Positions 57,696 through 64,000 of a stretch of DNA of 64,000 bases are shown in pieces. The stretch spans positions 1 through 64,000 of the forward strand of contig DASWJH010000079.1 in the NCBI GenBank assembly GCA_036397255.1. Direction: 5' to 3'. Both the position numbers and the translations under genes were made by a program. Within the stretch, counting starts at the first letter, position 1. Every line of letters starts with the position of its first letter. This DNA is from Nitrospiria bacterium. Its GTDB lineage: Bacteria; Nitrospirota; Nitrospiria; DASWJH01. The notes under the pieces are model-generated. The model saw nothing but the letters and a program-made list of their open reading frames with translations, searched no databases and was not told where the DNA came from.

Positions 57696-58508
57696 ATGGA
57701 TCTCACTTTCAACAAATCCTGGTTATCCTCACTTCAGAGGAAAATAAAAAACCCTCTGGTATTGTTTCTTGATTTCGATGGAACCTTGGCGCCCATCGCC
57801 CCCCATCCTGATCAATCTTTTTTAGATTCTTCCACCAAACGGTTGGTTCAGTCTATCTCGAAAAAAATCCCCGTGGTACTTATTAGCGGAAGGGCACAAG
57901 CCGATTTAAAAAAACGGGTCAGGTTATCCGGGGTAACTTATGTCGGTAATCATGGTTTTGAAATATCCGGCCAGAACTTTCAATTCCGAATGAAGAATGA
58001 AACCCTATGGCGAAAGTTTCTAAAAAACATTCGCATTCAACTGGAAAAGCGTCTGGACAACCTTCCAGGGGTTTGGGTTGAAAATAAGAAAGTTACCTTG
58101 AGCGTCCATTATCGCTTGGCCCGGAGAGAGACCAGAGAAAAAGCCAACCAGATCCTTCAACAACAGGTAAAAAATTTTAATGACCAAGGAAAAATCCGTT
58201 TGAGCGGGGGAAAAGCCGTATGGGAAATAAGGCCCCCCATCGAATGGAACAAAGGGAAAGCGGTTCTTTGGGTTTTAAAACAGCCCGGTTTTAAGAGGAA
58301 GTGGCCGCTATACATCGGGGATGACCAAACCGATCAGGATGCCATGCGATTGATTCGAAACAAAGGAATTGGGATCATGGTAGGGCCCCCTTCAGGTAAA
58401 GGAGCCGCCCACTATACGTTGAATAATCCTCGCGAAGTCCACCGGTTCTTGGGGTGGGTTCTAAAAAATACCTCCTTTAAAAACCCCAAAAAAATCCAAA
58501 AGAGGTAA
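57696..58508 (+). CDS. otsB: Trehalose-6-phosphate phosphatase-like HAD protein (OtsB family)
   Basis: LVLFLDFDGTLAPIAPHPDQS carries the HAD nucleophile Asp26 and Asp28. LISGRAQADLKKRV, YVGNHGFEI, LSVHYRLA, WEIRPPIEWNKGKAVLWVL and YIGDDQTDQDAMRLI complete the trehalose-phosphatase pattern. 270 residues, normal length. OtsA (trehalose-6-phosphate synthase) is not in this window, and TreT does not need OtsB, so it may act with a distant OtsA or on a related phosphate such as glucosylglycerol phosphate. It starts 151 bp after treT and could have its own promoter, although none is convincing. Confidence 0.9.
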   Translation: MDLTFNKSWLSSLQRKIKNPLVLFLDFDGTLAPIAPHPDQSFLDSSTKRLVQSISKKIPVVLISGRAQADLKKRVRLSGVTYVGNHGFEISGQNFQFRMKNETLWRKFLKNIRIQLEKRLDNLPGVWVENKKVTLSVHYRLARRETREKANQILQQQVKNFNDQGKIRLSGGKAVWEIRPPIEWNKGKAVLWVLKQPGFKRKWPLYIGDDQTDQDAMRLIRNKGIGIMVGPPSGKGAAHYTLNNPREVHRFLGWVLKNTSFKNPKKIQKR

Positions 58509-58730
58509 ATTCAAAAGAAACACAAATGTTTTCCTTCCCCCGCCCACAACCTTTTTGACTTTTCCTCCATTTATTTTATAAAATTACTTTGTTTAACCTT
58601 TGGTTTAACGAATCCTTTACGGCTCAGGGTAGAAAAAGAAAACTAATAAATCTCCCCTTGCCCCTCTTTTTCAAAGATGGAAAATTTTGGGAGGCCTCTT
58701 TTTTAAAAAGGGGTGAAACCTGAAAACAAA

Positions 58731-58753
58731 ATTCCCCTTTTCAAAAGGGGAAT
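58731..58753. repeat. Perfect palindromic hairpin repeat (ATTCCCCTTTT / AAAAGGGGAAT)
   Basis: An 11-bp arm, one-base loop and 11-bp arm. A degenerate version of the same C-rich/G-rich pattern (CCCCTTGCCCCTCTTTTTCAAAG) lies about 80 bp to the left. It looks like a dispersed intergenic hairpin family and may also help end transcription after otsB. Confidence 0.7.
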
Positions 58754-58784
58754 GAGCGGGGGATTTTAAGAAATAAAAATTTTT

Positions 58785-59090
58785 GGCTCATCGTGGAAGT
58801 GAGTGGGTAAAAATTGTTAAAAAGTGTTTAAGATCCATACAGGGCAAGGGTCAAGGCAAAGTCATTCTGTGGTTGAAGCCTTTGAAGTATTAGAGGTTCC
58901 TGCAAAATCCAGTTCGTCATTCCCGAATGGTTTTATCGGGAAACCAGGATTCAAAAAATCAACATCTTCTGGATTCCCGCTTTCGCGGGAATGATGGGAA
59001 GGGCCTGGATTTCCGCTTTCCCCTGCCTGCAAGTGCCCGCCGGACAGGCGGGTAATGACAAAATTTACCCACTCACTTCCACGATGAGCC
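58785..59090. mobile_element. MITE-like element, 306 bp with perfect 27-bp terminal inverted repeats
   Basis: 58785-58811 (beginning GGCTCATCGTGG, ending GGGTAAA) is the exact reverse complement of 59064-59090. The inside has no open frame but has its own hairpins: ATTCCCGC/GCGGGAAT at 58973-58992 and CCCGCC/GGCGGG at 59036-59052, plus TCCCGAATGG...ATCGGGA. This is the build of a non-autonomous miniature inverted-repeat element moved by a transposase elsewhere; GGCTC ends are reminiscent of ISL3-type termini (memory, weak). No target-site duplication is visible in the flanks. Confidence 0.75.
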
Positions 59091-59213
59091 TCCTTTCATA
59101 ACAATAGTTTCTCTTCATACCTTTTTTTCCCCAATTGTTAGAGGATTATATTATAAATTCCCCACAACTATTTGTCATTCAAAAAAACTCGACTTTTGTC
59201 AACCTTTTCTCCC

Positions 59214-60575
59214 TTAAGAAAAATCCTTTTCCAGAATTAAAAGGATGTCGTAATAATTCCTGATCCGTTCAACATATATAACCGGTTCAACTCCCCTCGC
59301 ATAACCGTATTTTAGATGTCGATAATACTTTTTTTGAGAAAGTAGGGGCAAAGCGTTTTTCACCGAGTGCCAGCTGTTTGGATTTTGGTTTAATTCAGCG
59401 GCAATTTTCCGGGCATCTTTAAGGTGAGAAAACCCTACATTATAAGAGGCTAAACCCATCCATGTTCGATCCGGTTCCTGAATATGTTCTGGAATTCGAT
59501 TAATCATTCTTCTTAGGTATTTAGCCCCGCCGGATATGCTTTGTCGTGGGTTCAAGCGGTCGGTGACCCCGAGAGACGCCGCCGTGGTTTGGGTCAACAT
59601 CATAAACCCACGGACACCCGTGGGGCTTTTGGCCCTGGGATCCCAATGAGATTCTTGATAAGAAATGGCGGCCAATAATTCCCATGGGAATTGATGCTGT
59701 TTGGCTGCGGATTTGATCTGTTGATGAAACTTCGGCAGGCGCTTCTTGATTCTTTTTTTAAAAACCTTAAGATCATAATAATCAAAGAAATCCACATGCC
59801 CATAATATTTTTCCATCAAGGCTTTCAACTTTCCATTTTTGGTCACATGGGAGAACCAGGGCTTAACTGAATTTTTTAAAATTTCTGTTTCTTTTGGAAA
59901 AAGCCATACCAATGAATCTTTTGGGGAAAGGGAAATGGAAACATTTAATTCGGGCATAAACCGCCGGTGAATCGAAACAATATTGGAATCAGCCACCGTA
60001 CAGTCCACCTCCCCCTTCCAAACCAAATGCAGAATCTGCTCCGTCGATAAATCGCTTGTGGTCCGCCATTCCAGTTTTGGGTGTTTCGATTTTAATTGCC
60101 TCAATCTAGATTCATAGCTGCTTTTTTTTATGACCAAAACATCTTTCCCGATAAGATCTTTTATTTTCCTGATCCGGTTCCCTTTCTGACAGATCACCTG
60201 TTGTTCGATTTCCTGGTAAACTGGACCAAATACAAAGTGATCCGACCGCTCTTTTGTTTTGCTAAGCCCCGCTGCTGCAAAATCTCCTCCCCCTCGCTGA
60301 AGTTCACTGAGAATTTCTTCCACCGTATCTAAAACCTTAAACGTTACATCAAAGCCTTGTTCACGGGCAAAGGCGGAAACCATATCGTGTTCCGGGCCGG
60401 AAAGGTGTCCATCCCGATCTGTAAAATAGGTGGTAGGGGCATTGCGGGTAAGGACCACAATCTTACCGTTCAAAGAACCGGAAAAATCTGAAAAAGGGGT
60501 CTCTTCCGCACAAGTTAATAAGGAAACTCCCATAAAAATAATAATCAAGGTGGTTTTGAGAAGGGAATAAACCAA
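59214..60575 (-). CDS. mltF: MltF-like membrane-bound lytic murein transglycosylase
   Basis: Signal or anchor segment (LLKTTLIIIFMGVSLLTCA), then a periplasmic solute-binding family 3 domain (about 30-265; IVVLTRNAPTTYFTDRDGHLSGPEHDMVSAFA, AAGLSKTKERSDHFVFGPVYQEIEQQVI) and a C-terminal SLT domain (about 285-440): FPWELLAAISYQESHWDPRAKSPTGVRGFMMLTQTTA with the catalytic Glu in YQESHW, SGGAKYL and LASYNVGFSHL. It cleaves peptidoglycan glycan strands. The start is TTG (60573-60575), supported by GAGG five bases ahead. Standalone gene beside the MITE-like element. Confidence 0.93.
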   Translation of the reverse strand: MVYSLLKTTLIIIFMGVSLLTCAEETPFSDFSGSLNGKIVVLTRNAPTTYFTDRDGHLSGPEHDMVSAFAREQGFDVTFKVLDTVEEILSELQRGGGDFAAAGLSKTKERSDHFVFGPVYQEIEQQVICQKGNRIRKIKDLIGKDVLVIKKSSYESRLRQLKSKHPKLEWRTTSDLSTEQILHLVWKGEVDCTVADSNIVSIHRRFMPELNVSISLSPKDSLVWLFPKETEILKNSVKPWFSHVTKNGKLKALMEKYYGHVDFFDYYDLKVFKKRIKKRLPKFHQQIKSAAKQHQFPWELLAAISYQESHWDPRAKSPTGVRGFMMLTQTTAASLGVTDRLNPRQSISGGAKYLRRMINRIPEHIQEPDRTWMGLASYNVGFSHLKDARKIAAELNQNPNSWHSVKNALPLLSQKKYYRHLKYGYARGVEPVIYVERIRNYYDILLILEKDFS

Positions 60576-60639
60576 TTTAACCTCAACGGAAATGATAAAT
60601 TGAAAAAAAACCTATCAAACGGCAATCCCTGTGGAGTGG

Positions 60640-61572
60640 TTAATTGGAAAAACTTTTTAAGAGATTAAGGGAGGGTGAAAAAAACAAGGCCCCAGAAACC
60701 GGCTGGGAAAAATCCATGAGATGGTCGTGGACCCCGTCCCCCGATACACCAAACATCCGGTTTAACATTTTTTCAAAAATTTCAGAATTCTTCGCATAAG
60801 CAAGGAAAAAAAGCCCCGATTCTCCCATGGCTTTTCCATAAGGAAGACTATGACGAAGGATTTTAAGCTCCTCTCCGCCCTCTTCAATTTCTACGCGGCT
60901 AATGTGGGCGGTTGGGGCCTTTTCACCTCCCCCCAATTCCTCACTGTCTTTTTTTCTACGGCCAATGATCTTTTCCTGATCCTTTTCCGAAAGTGTTTCC
61001 CATCCTGAAAGGTTATGGACATACCTTTGGGTAAGGACATAGCTACCATCCTTAAACTCCGGATCTTCGGATCCAATTAGGGCCGCATTTGACCGTTCCT
61101 CACCCTGGGGATTGGCCGTTCCATCGATAAACCCCGTAAGGTCGCGGGAGTCGAGGTAGGAAAAACCATGAACCTCTTCCAAAACAGTGACCGACCCCTC
61201 TAAAAGCAGATTCATACGCCTAGCCAATTCAAAATTCAGATCCTCCCTGCCGGAATGAATATGAAACAGGATATCCCCCCCTGACCGGGGGGCCCTTCGT
61301 TCCCCGGACTCAATGGAATGAAAAGGGTGTAAATGTTTAGGCCGTTTTCCAGGGGAGATAATATCCCAAAAATCGGATCCAAAACTCACCGCCCCGGAAA
61401 GACCGCTGGAAGGATCCAAATGATGAACCGTCTTAATCAAAGAAGAAAGTTTGGCGCAATGTCTGGCAATGCTCGGCCCATTTTTTTTGGGGTCAATGGC
61501 TTTTAAAACAATGAAAAGTCCGAACCGATTAATCTCCTCCAAAATTCCTTTTTGAGCGTTTTCACCCCCCAT
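60640..61572 (-). CDS. Dyp-type heme peroxidase (YfeX-like, about 310 aa)
   Basis: GFIDGTANP (about 148-156) holds the distal Asp of Dyp peroxidases (GxxDG). SGAVSFGSDFWD, GRRKKDSEEL, APTAHISRVEI (proximal heme His region), ILRHSLPYGKAMGESGLFFLAYAKN and MDFSQPVSGALFFSPS complete the family pattern. No signal peptide, so probably cytoplasmic. ATG at 61570-61572 after GGGAGGATAAGTG; a GTG one codon earlier is possible. It would oxidise dyes, phenolics or porphyrinogens with H2O2. Divergent from the cupin gene, with 280 bp between. Confidence 0.92.
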   Translation of the reverse strand: MGGENAQKGILEEINRFGLFIVLKAIDPKKNGPSIARHCAKLSSLIKTVHHLDPSSGLSGAVSFGSDFWDIISPGKRPKHLHPFHSIESGERRAPRSGGDILFHIHSGREDLNFELARRMNLLLEGSVTVLEEVHGFSYLDSRDLTGFIDGTANPQGEERSNAALIGSEDPEFKDGSYVLTQRYVHNLSGWETLSEKDQEKIIGRRKKDSEELGGGEKAPTAHISRVEIEEGGEELKILRHSLPYGKAMGESGLFFLAYAKNSEIFEKMLNRMFGVSGDGVHDHLMDFSQPVSGALFFSPSLNLLKSFSN

Positions 61573-61789
61573 CACTTATCCTCCCGGAAATATCAAAATT
61601 TTTTTTAAAACTTAAACCCTTCCTCCAAAAATAAGCAAAGATCATACCCGCCTCATCTGAATTTCGGGTTTCGTTCCCCCTTTATAGGTACAAATTAACC
61701 CCAAAGGCGCCAACCCCGTGGTCCAATTTTGGGGCAAACCAATTTTAAGCCCTATTGTACTATCCCGAAAAGTGAAAAAAAATCTTAAG

Positions 61790-61819
61790 TTGACTCTATC
61801 TGAGGATTGGAAATAAAAT
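61790..61819 (+). promoter_or_regulatory. Promoter for the small cupin gene
   Basis: TTGACT (61790-61795), an 18-base spacer and TAAAAT (61814-61819), giving a start near 61826 and a 27-base leader before the ATG at 61853. Confidence 0.5.
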
Positions 61820-61852
61820 CAACCTTCTTTTAAACCATATTTTAGAGATGAA

Positions 61853-62131
61853 ATGATGAGCGAAATAAAAGTCGAACAAAACCCAACCGAAAAAAAACTG
61901 AGAGACCTTGGTGTAACCGATTGGCCAATCTGGGCCAAAGAAGCATCAAAATTCCCGTGGACCTATTCCGAAACGGAAACCTGCTATTTCCTGGAAGGGA
62001 AGGTTATTGTTACCCTAAAGAATGGAAAATCTGTAAAAATGGGCAAAGGGGATTTGGTCACCTTTCCGTCTGGTATGTCTTGTACCTGGGAAATTTTATC
62101 CGCAGTTAAAAAACATTTTACATTTGAATAA
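61853..62131 (+). CDS. Small cupin-fold protein (DUF861-like), 92 aa
   Basis: A single cupin barrel: LGVTDWPIWAKEASKFPWTYSETETCYFLEGKVIVTL, then KMGKGDLVTFPSGMSCTWEILSAVKKHFTF, the pattern of DUF861/EutQ-like small cupins (WPIW.KE.S.F.W.Y...E.CY.LEG and GD.V.FP.GM.C.W). The Glu and Cys in ETCYFLEG and the Pro-Ser-Gly turn line the usual metal or ligand pocket. No enzymatic role is known for this group with confidence. Its end lies 24 bp from the end of a convergent outer-membrane protein gene. Confidence 0.9.
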   Translation: MMSEIKVEQNPTEKKLRDLGVTDWPIWAKEASKFPWTYSETETCYFLEGKVIVTLKNGKSVKMGKGDLVTFPSGMSCTWEILSAVKKHFTFE

Positions 62132-62155
62132 CATTTTCAAAAATGCCTCAGCCAA

Positions 62156-62851
62156 TTAGAAGGTAAAGGCCATTCCGGTGTTGATCCCCAACCCTCCGCC
62201 AAAAAGGGGATCTTTGATCTCATCCCTGGTTCCGTTCACCCCCTCGGCAGTATAATACCCAATCACCCGATAGATAAGAGCTAAATTGAGAACGATTCTT
62301 GGGGTAAAATAATAGGAGAGACCCCCGCCAAGGTTCAGGCCAACGCCATAAAAGAACCCGTCTCCTACCGTGGTTGCATTAGCAGATCCATTTTCAACCA
62401 CTAACCAGGGAATGTTCATACCCGCCATTAGAAAAGGTTGGGCAGGTTGGCTCATGTTAAAAAAATATTTTCCATTGATATTGACCATGTTGTAATCGGC
62501 TTCCCCAAATTTTATTCCCAGAAATTTCACATCATGGCGGGATCTCAGATAATCAAGCTCTATGGCCCCCTGGTAAGACCTTAAACCCAACGAAATGCCA
62601 AAACCGGTTCCACTTTCGACCTCAGGAACCAGGATCACATCGCTGCCCCCAACCAAAATCATTTCCCCATCAAAATCTCCGCCAATGGTATTAAAGGGAA
62701 ACATTCCACCAATATAAAACCCATTTTTTGCAAAGGGTTCCTCCTGGGCATTCCCGGAAACAGGTAAAATTAAAAAAAGAATGAAAAAACCTAAAACTAT
62801 TTTTTTTATTCGAATCAAGGCATTCTCTTTTAGGAAAACATTAATCTTCAT
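62156..62851 (-). CDS. Outer-membrane beta-barrel protein (231 aa)
   Basis: Signal peptide IKKIVLGFFILFLILPVSGNAQ with a longer basic N-terminus, then alternating strands (FYIGGMFPFNTIGGDF, GFGISLGLRSYQGAIELDYLRS, YYFTPRIVLNLALIYRVIG) and the C-terminal strand GLGINTGMAFTF ending in Phe, as for OmpA-transmembrane/OmpW-like barrels. No C-terminal peptidoglycan-binding domain. ATG at 62849-62851 after GGGGGGTCCT. Converges with the cupin gene. Function unknown. Confidence 0.82.
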   Translation of the reverse strand: MKINVFLKENALIRIKKIVLGFFILFLILPVSGNAQEEPFAKNGFYIGGMFPFNTIGGDFDGEMILVGGSDVILVPEVESGTGFGISLGLRSYQGAIELDYLRSRHDVKFLGIKFGEADYNMVNINGKYFFNMSQPAQPFLMAGMNIPWLVVENGSANATTVGDGFFYGVGLNLGGGLSYYFTPRIVLNLALIYRVIGYYTAEGVNGTRDEIKDPLFGGGLGINTGMAFTF

Positions 62852-63235
62852 AGGACCCCCCCTTGATAAAAATGTTAGGTCAGGACAGCACTCTTCCTCA
62901 CAATTAGGATGGTTTTTTTTAAAAAAATATCAATGAATAAGACCTATCCAGACCCTAAATTTCATGACCAAGACGTAGGATTTAAAACAGTTTCTTACCC
63001 CTTATTTTTTTTAAAATTTTTATATTTCCCGGAAGTTCTCTTCATACCCTGTTTAGGATATTTTTATCGATTTTTGAGGGTATTTTTGGAGGGGAGGGGG
63101 ATATTTTTGAGATATTCCATTTGATCAAACAATATGTTTTTTTCCGCAACTACCTCAAACTTTCCATTTTGGCCAAAAATCATACCCTCTTGCAATTTCC
63201 TTTAATTTAAATAAAAATGGGCAATATATTTAAAA
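62852..63235. other. 384-bp AT-rich intergenic region before the squalene/phytoene synthase gene
   Basis: No credible gene; a 71-codon plus frame at 62909 is Phe/Leu/Tyr-rich from T-tracts and looks accidental. No clear promoter or terminator by eye. Confidence 0.45.
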
Positions 63236-64000
63236 ATGCCACCGATTCCATTCCAAACTATTCTAAAAGGAGTCTCCAGGTCCTTTTATTTAACCCTATG
63301 GGTTCTACCCTCCAAGGTGAGGCCCCAGATCGGTTTGGCTTATCTTTTCTGCCGAGCTGCAGACACCATCGCAGACACGTCCTTAATTCCCGAAGGTGAA
63401 CGATTAAAATATCTGGAATTATTCAGGGAACAGTTTCAGTGCCCCTCGGTTTCTTGGAAAACGGTTAAGGAAATTCAAACCAGCCTCAGGGATTTCCAGA
63501 AAAACACGGCCGAGGAAACCCTTTTGACCCATTTAGATGACTGTTTTCAAACCTTTCTGACATTTTCTTCTGAGGATCAGGACCGAATCCGCTCATTGGT
63601 CTCAACCTTAACAAAAGGGATGGAAATGGACCTGATCCGTTTTCCCCTCCAGAACGCCAGGGACCCTTTTCCTCTTTCCATCGAGGATGAAATGGATCAA
63701 TATACCTATTATGTGGCGGGTGTGGTGGGAGAATTCTGGACCCGGATGTCCGTGGGACACTTTCAGGCTTTGAGAAATTGGAAGGAAGATGAAATGTGTA
63801 AGCTTGGGATACGATTTGGAAAAGGGCTTCAGATGACCAATATTCTCAAGGATCTCTCTAAAGACCTCTCAAAAGGTCGGTGTTATATTCCTAAAACCCT
63901 ATTGGATCGATTCGAATTAAAACCTCATGATCTCCTTGAACCATCCACCATTCATCAATTAAGGCCCCTTCTCGCCTCATTAATCCGTTTAACATTGGAC
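63236..64000 (+). CDS. Squalene/phytoene synthase family protein (HpnC/HpnD-like), cut by right edge
   Basis: ATG at 63236 opens 255 codons to the window end with no stop. SRSFYLTLWVLP, LFCRAADTIADT (first Asp-rich motif, D43-D47), YYVAGVVGEFWTRM and QMTNILKDLSKDLSKGRCYIP (second Asp-rich motif, D206-D210) are the trans-isoprenyl diphosphate synthase head-to-head signatures. It would join two C15 or C20 prenyl diphosphates for squalene, hopanoid or carotenoid synthesis. There is no strong ribosome site before the ATG. Partner hopanoid or carotenoid genes would lie beyond the edge. Confidence 0.9.
   Translation, partial: MPPIPFQTILKGVSRSFYLTLWVLPSKVRPQIGLAYLFCRAADTIADTSLIPEGERLKYLELFREQFQCPSVSWKTVKEIQTSLRDFQKNTAEETLLTHLDDCFQTFLTFSSEDQDRIRSLVSTLTKGMEMDLIRFPLQNARDPFPLSIEDEMDQYTYYVAGVVGEFWTRMSVGHFQALRNWKEDEMCKLGIRFGKGLQMTNILKDLSKDLSKGRCYIPKTLLDRFELKPHDLLEPSTIHQLRPLLASLIRLTLD

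Noticed and set aside
60500-60575. MltF-like protein as a classical lipoprotein
   Set aside because: The Cys after the hydrophobic stretch is preceded by Thr (SLLTC), a poor lipobox, so I leave the anchor type open.
1-64000. tRNA, rRNA, integrase, phage or restriction-modification genes
   Set aside because: None was recognised on either strand, so there is no sign that the window is a prophage or defence island.

Overview
The window looks like a chromosomal segment of a Gram-negative bacterium. At least five predicted outer-membrane barrels end in phenylalanine, and there are several lipoproteins, a type IV pilus-type assembly cluster and a murein transglycosylase. Base composition is moderate to AT-leaning. 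The gene mix (TreT-type trehalose synthase beside a DUF5752-like protein, MoaD-MoaE fusion, squalene/phytoene synthase family, many TPR proteins) makes me think of Nitrospirota or a deltaproteobacteria-like lineage. That is inference only; no rRNA or tRNA gene was seen.

Positions 1-49277 are read almost entirely from the minus strand. From 1 to 14670 lies an array of large membrane proteins with C-terminal TPRs that resemble eukaryotic TMTC / GT-C O-mannosyltransferases. There are four complete copies, one cut by the left edge and one decayed remnant. Interleaved with them are a GT2 polyprenyl-phosphate-sugar-synthase-like enzyme, a methyltransferase with a zinc-ribbon-like N-terminus and a fused double-membrane/spermidine-synthase-like/TPR protein. 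Together they suggest a surface glycosylation or glycan-modification system. From 14951 to 38872 the cell-surface theme continues: a 1414-residue lipoprotein with FG-GAP and thrombospondin-3-like repeats, two DUF1302-like barrels, a giant TPR plus beta-barrel protein, a probably highly expressed secreted protein of unknown family, a second FG-GAP lipoprotein, an RND/MMPL exporter with a LolA-like partner, and an O-methyltransferase. moaA sits inside this stretch.

From 39093 to 43561 is a molybdenum-cofactor operon: moaC, an ABC exporter pair, a moaD-moaE fusion, a histidine phosphatase and a small sulfite-oxidase-fold protein with His/Asp-rich tails. From 44061 to 49277 is a pilC-B-M-N-O cluster.

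The plus-strand block 50155-58508 encodes a prohibitin-like protein, a sugar ABC importer, and then a DUF5752-like protein, TreT and an OtsB-like phosphatase. The sensible reading is import and synthesis of trehalose or a related compatible solute. After it comes a repeat-rich intergenic region holding a 306-bp element with perfect 27-bp terminal inverted repeats (MITE-like). The right end carries an MltF-like transglycosylase, a Dyp-type peroxidase, a small cupin, an outer-membrane barrel and a squalene/phytoene synthase cut by the window edge.

The best candidates for something undescribed are the TMTC-like/TPR array with its associated enzymes, the tryptophan-rich WxKWQ low-complexity segments shared by two unrelated transporters, the His-tailed Moco-fold protein in the moa operon, and the 306-bp inverted-repeat element.
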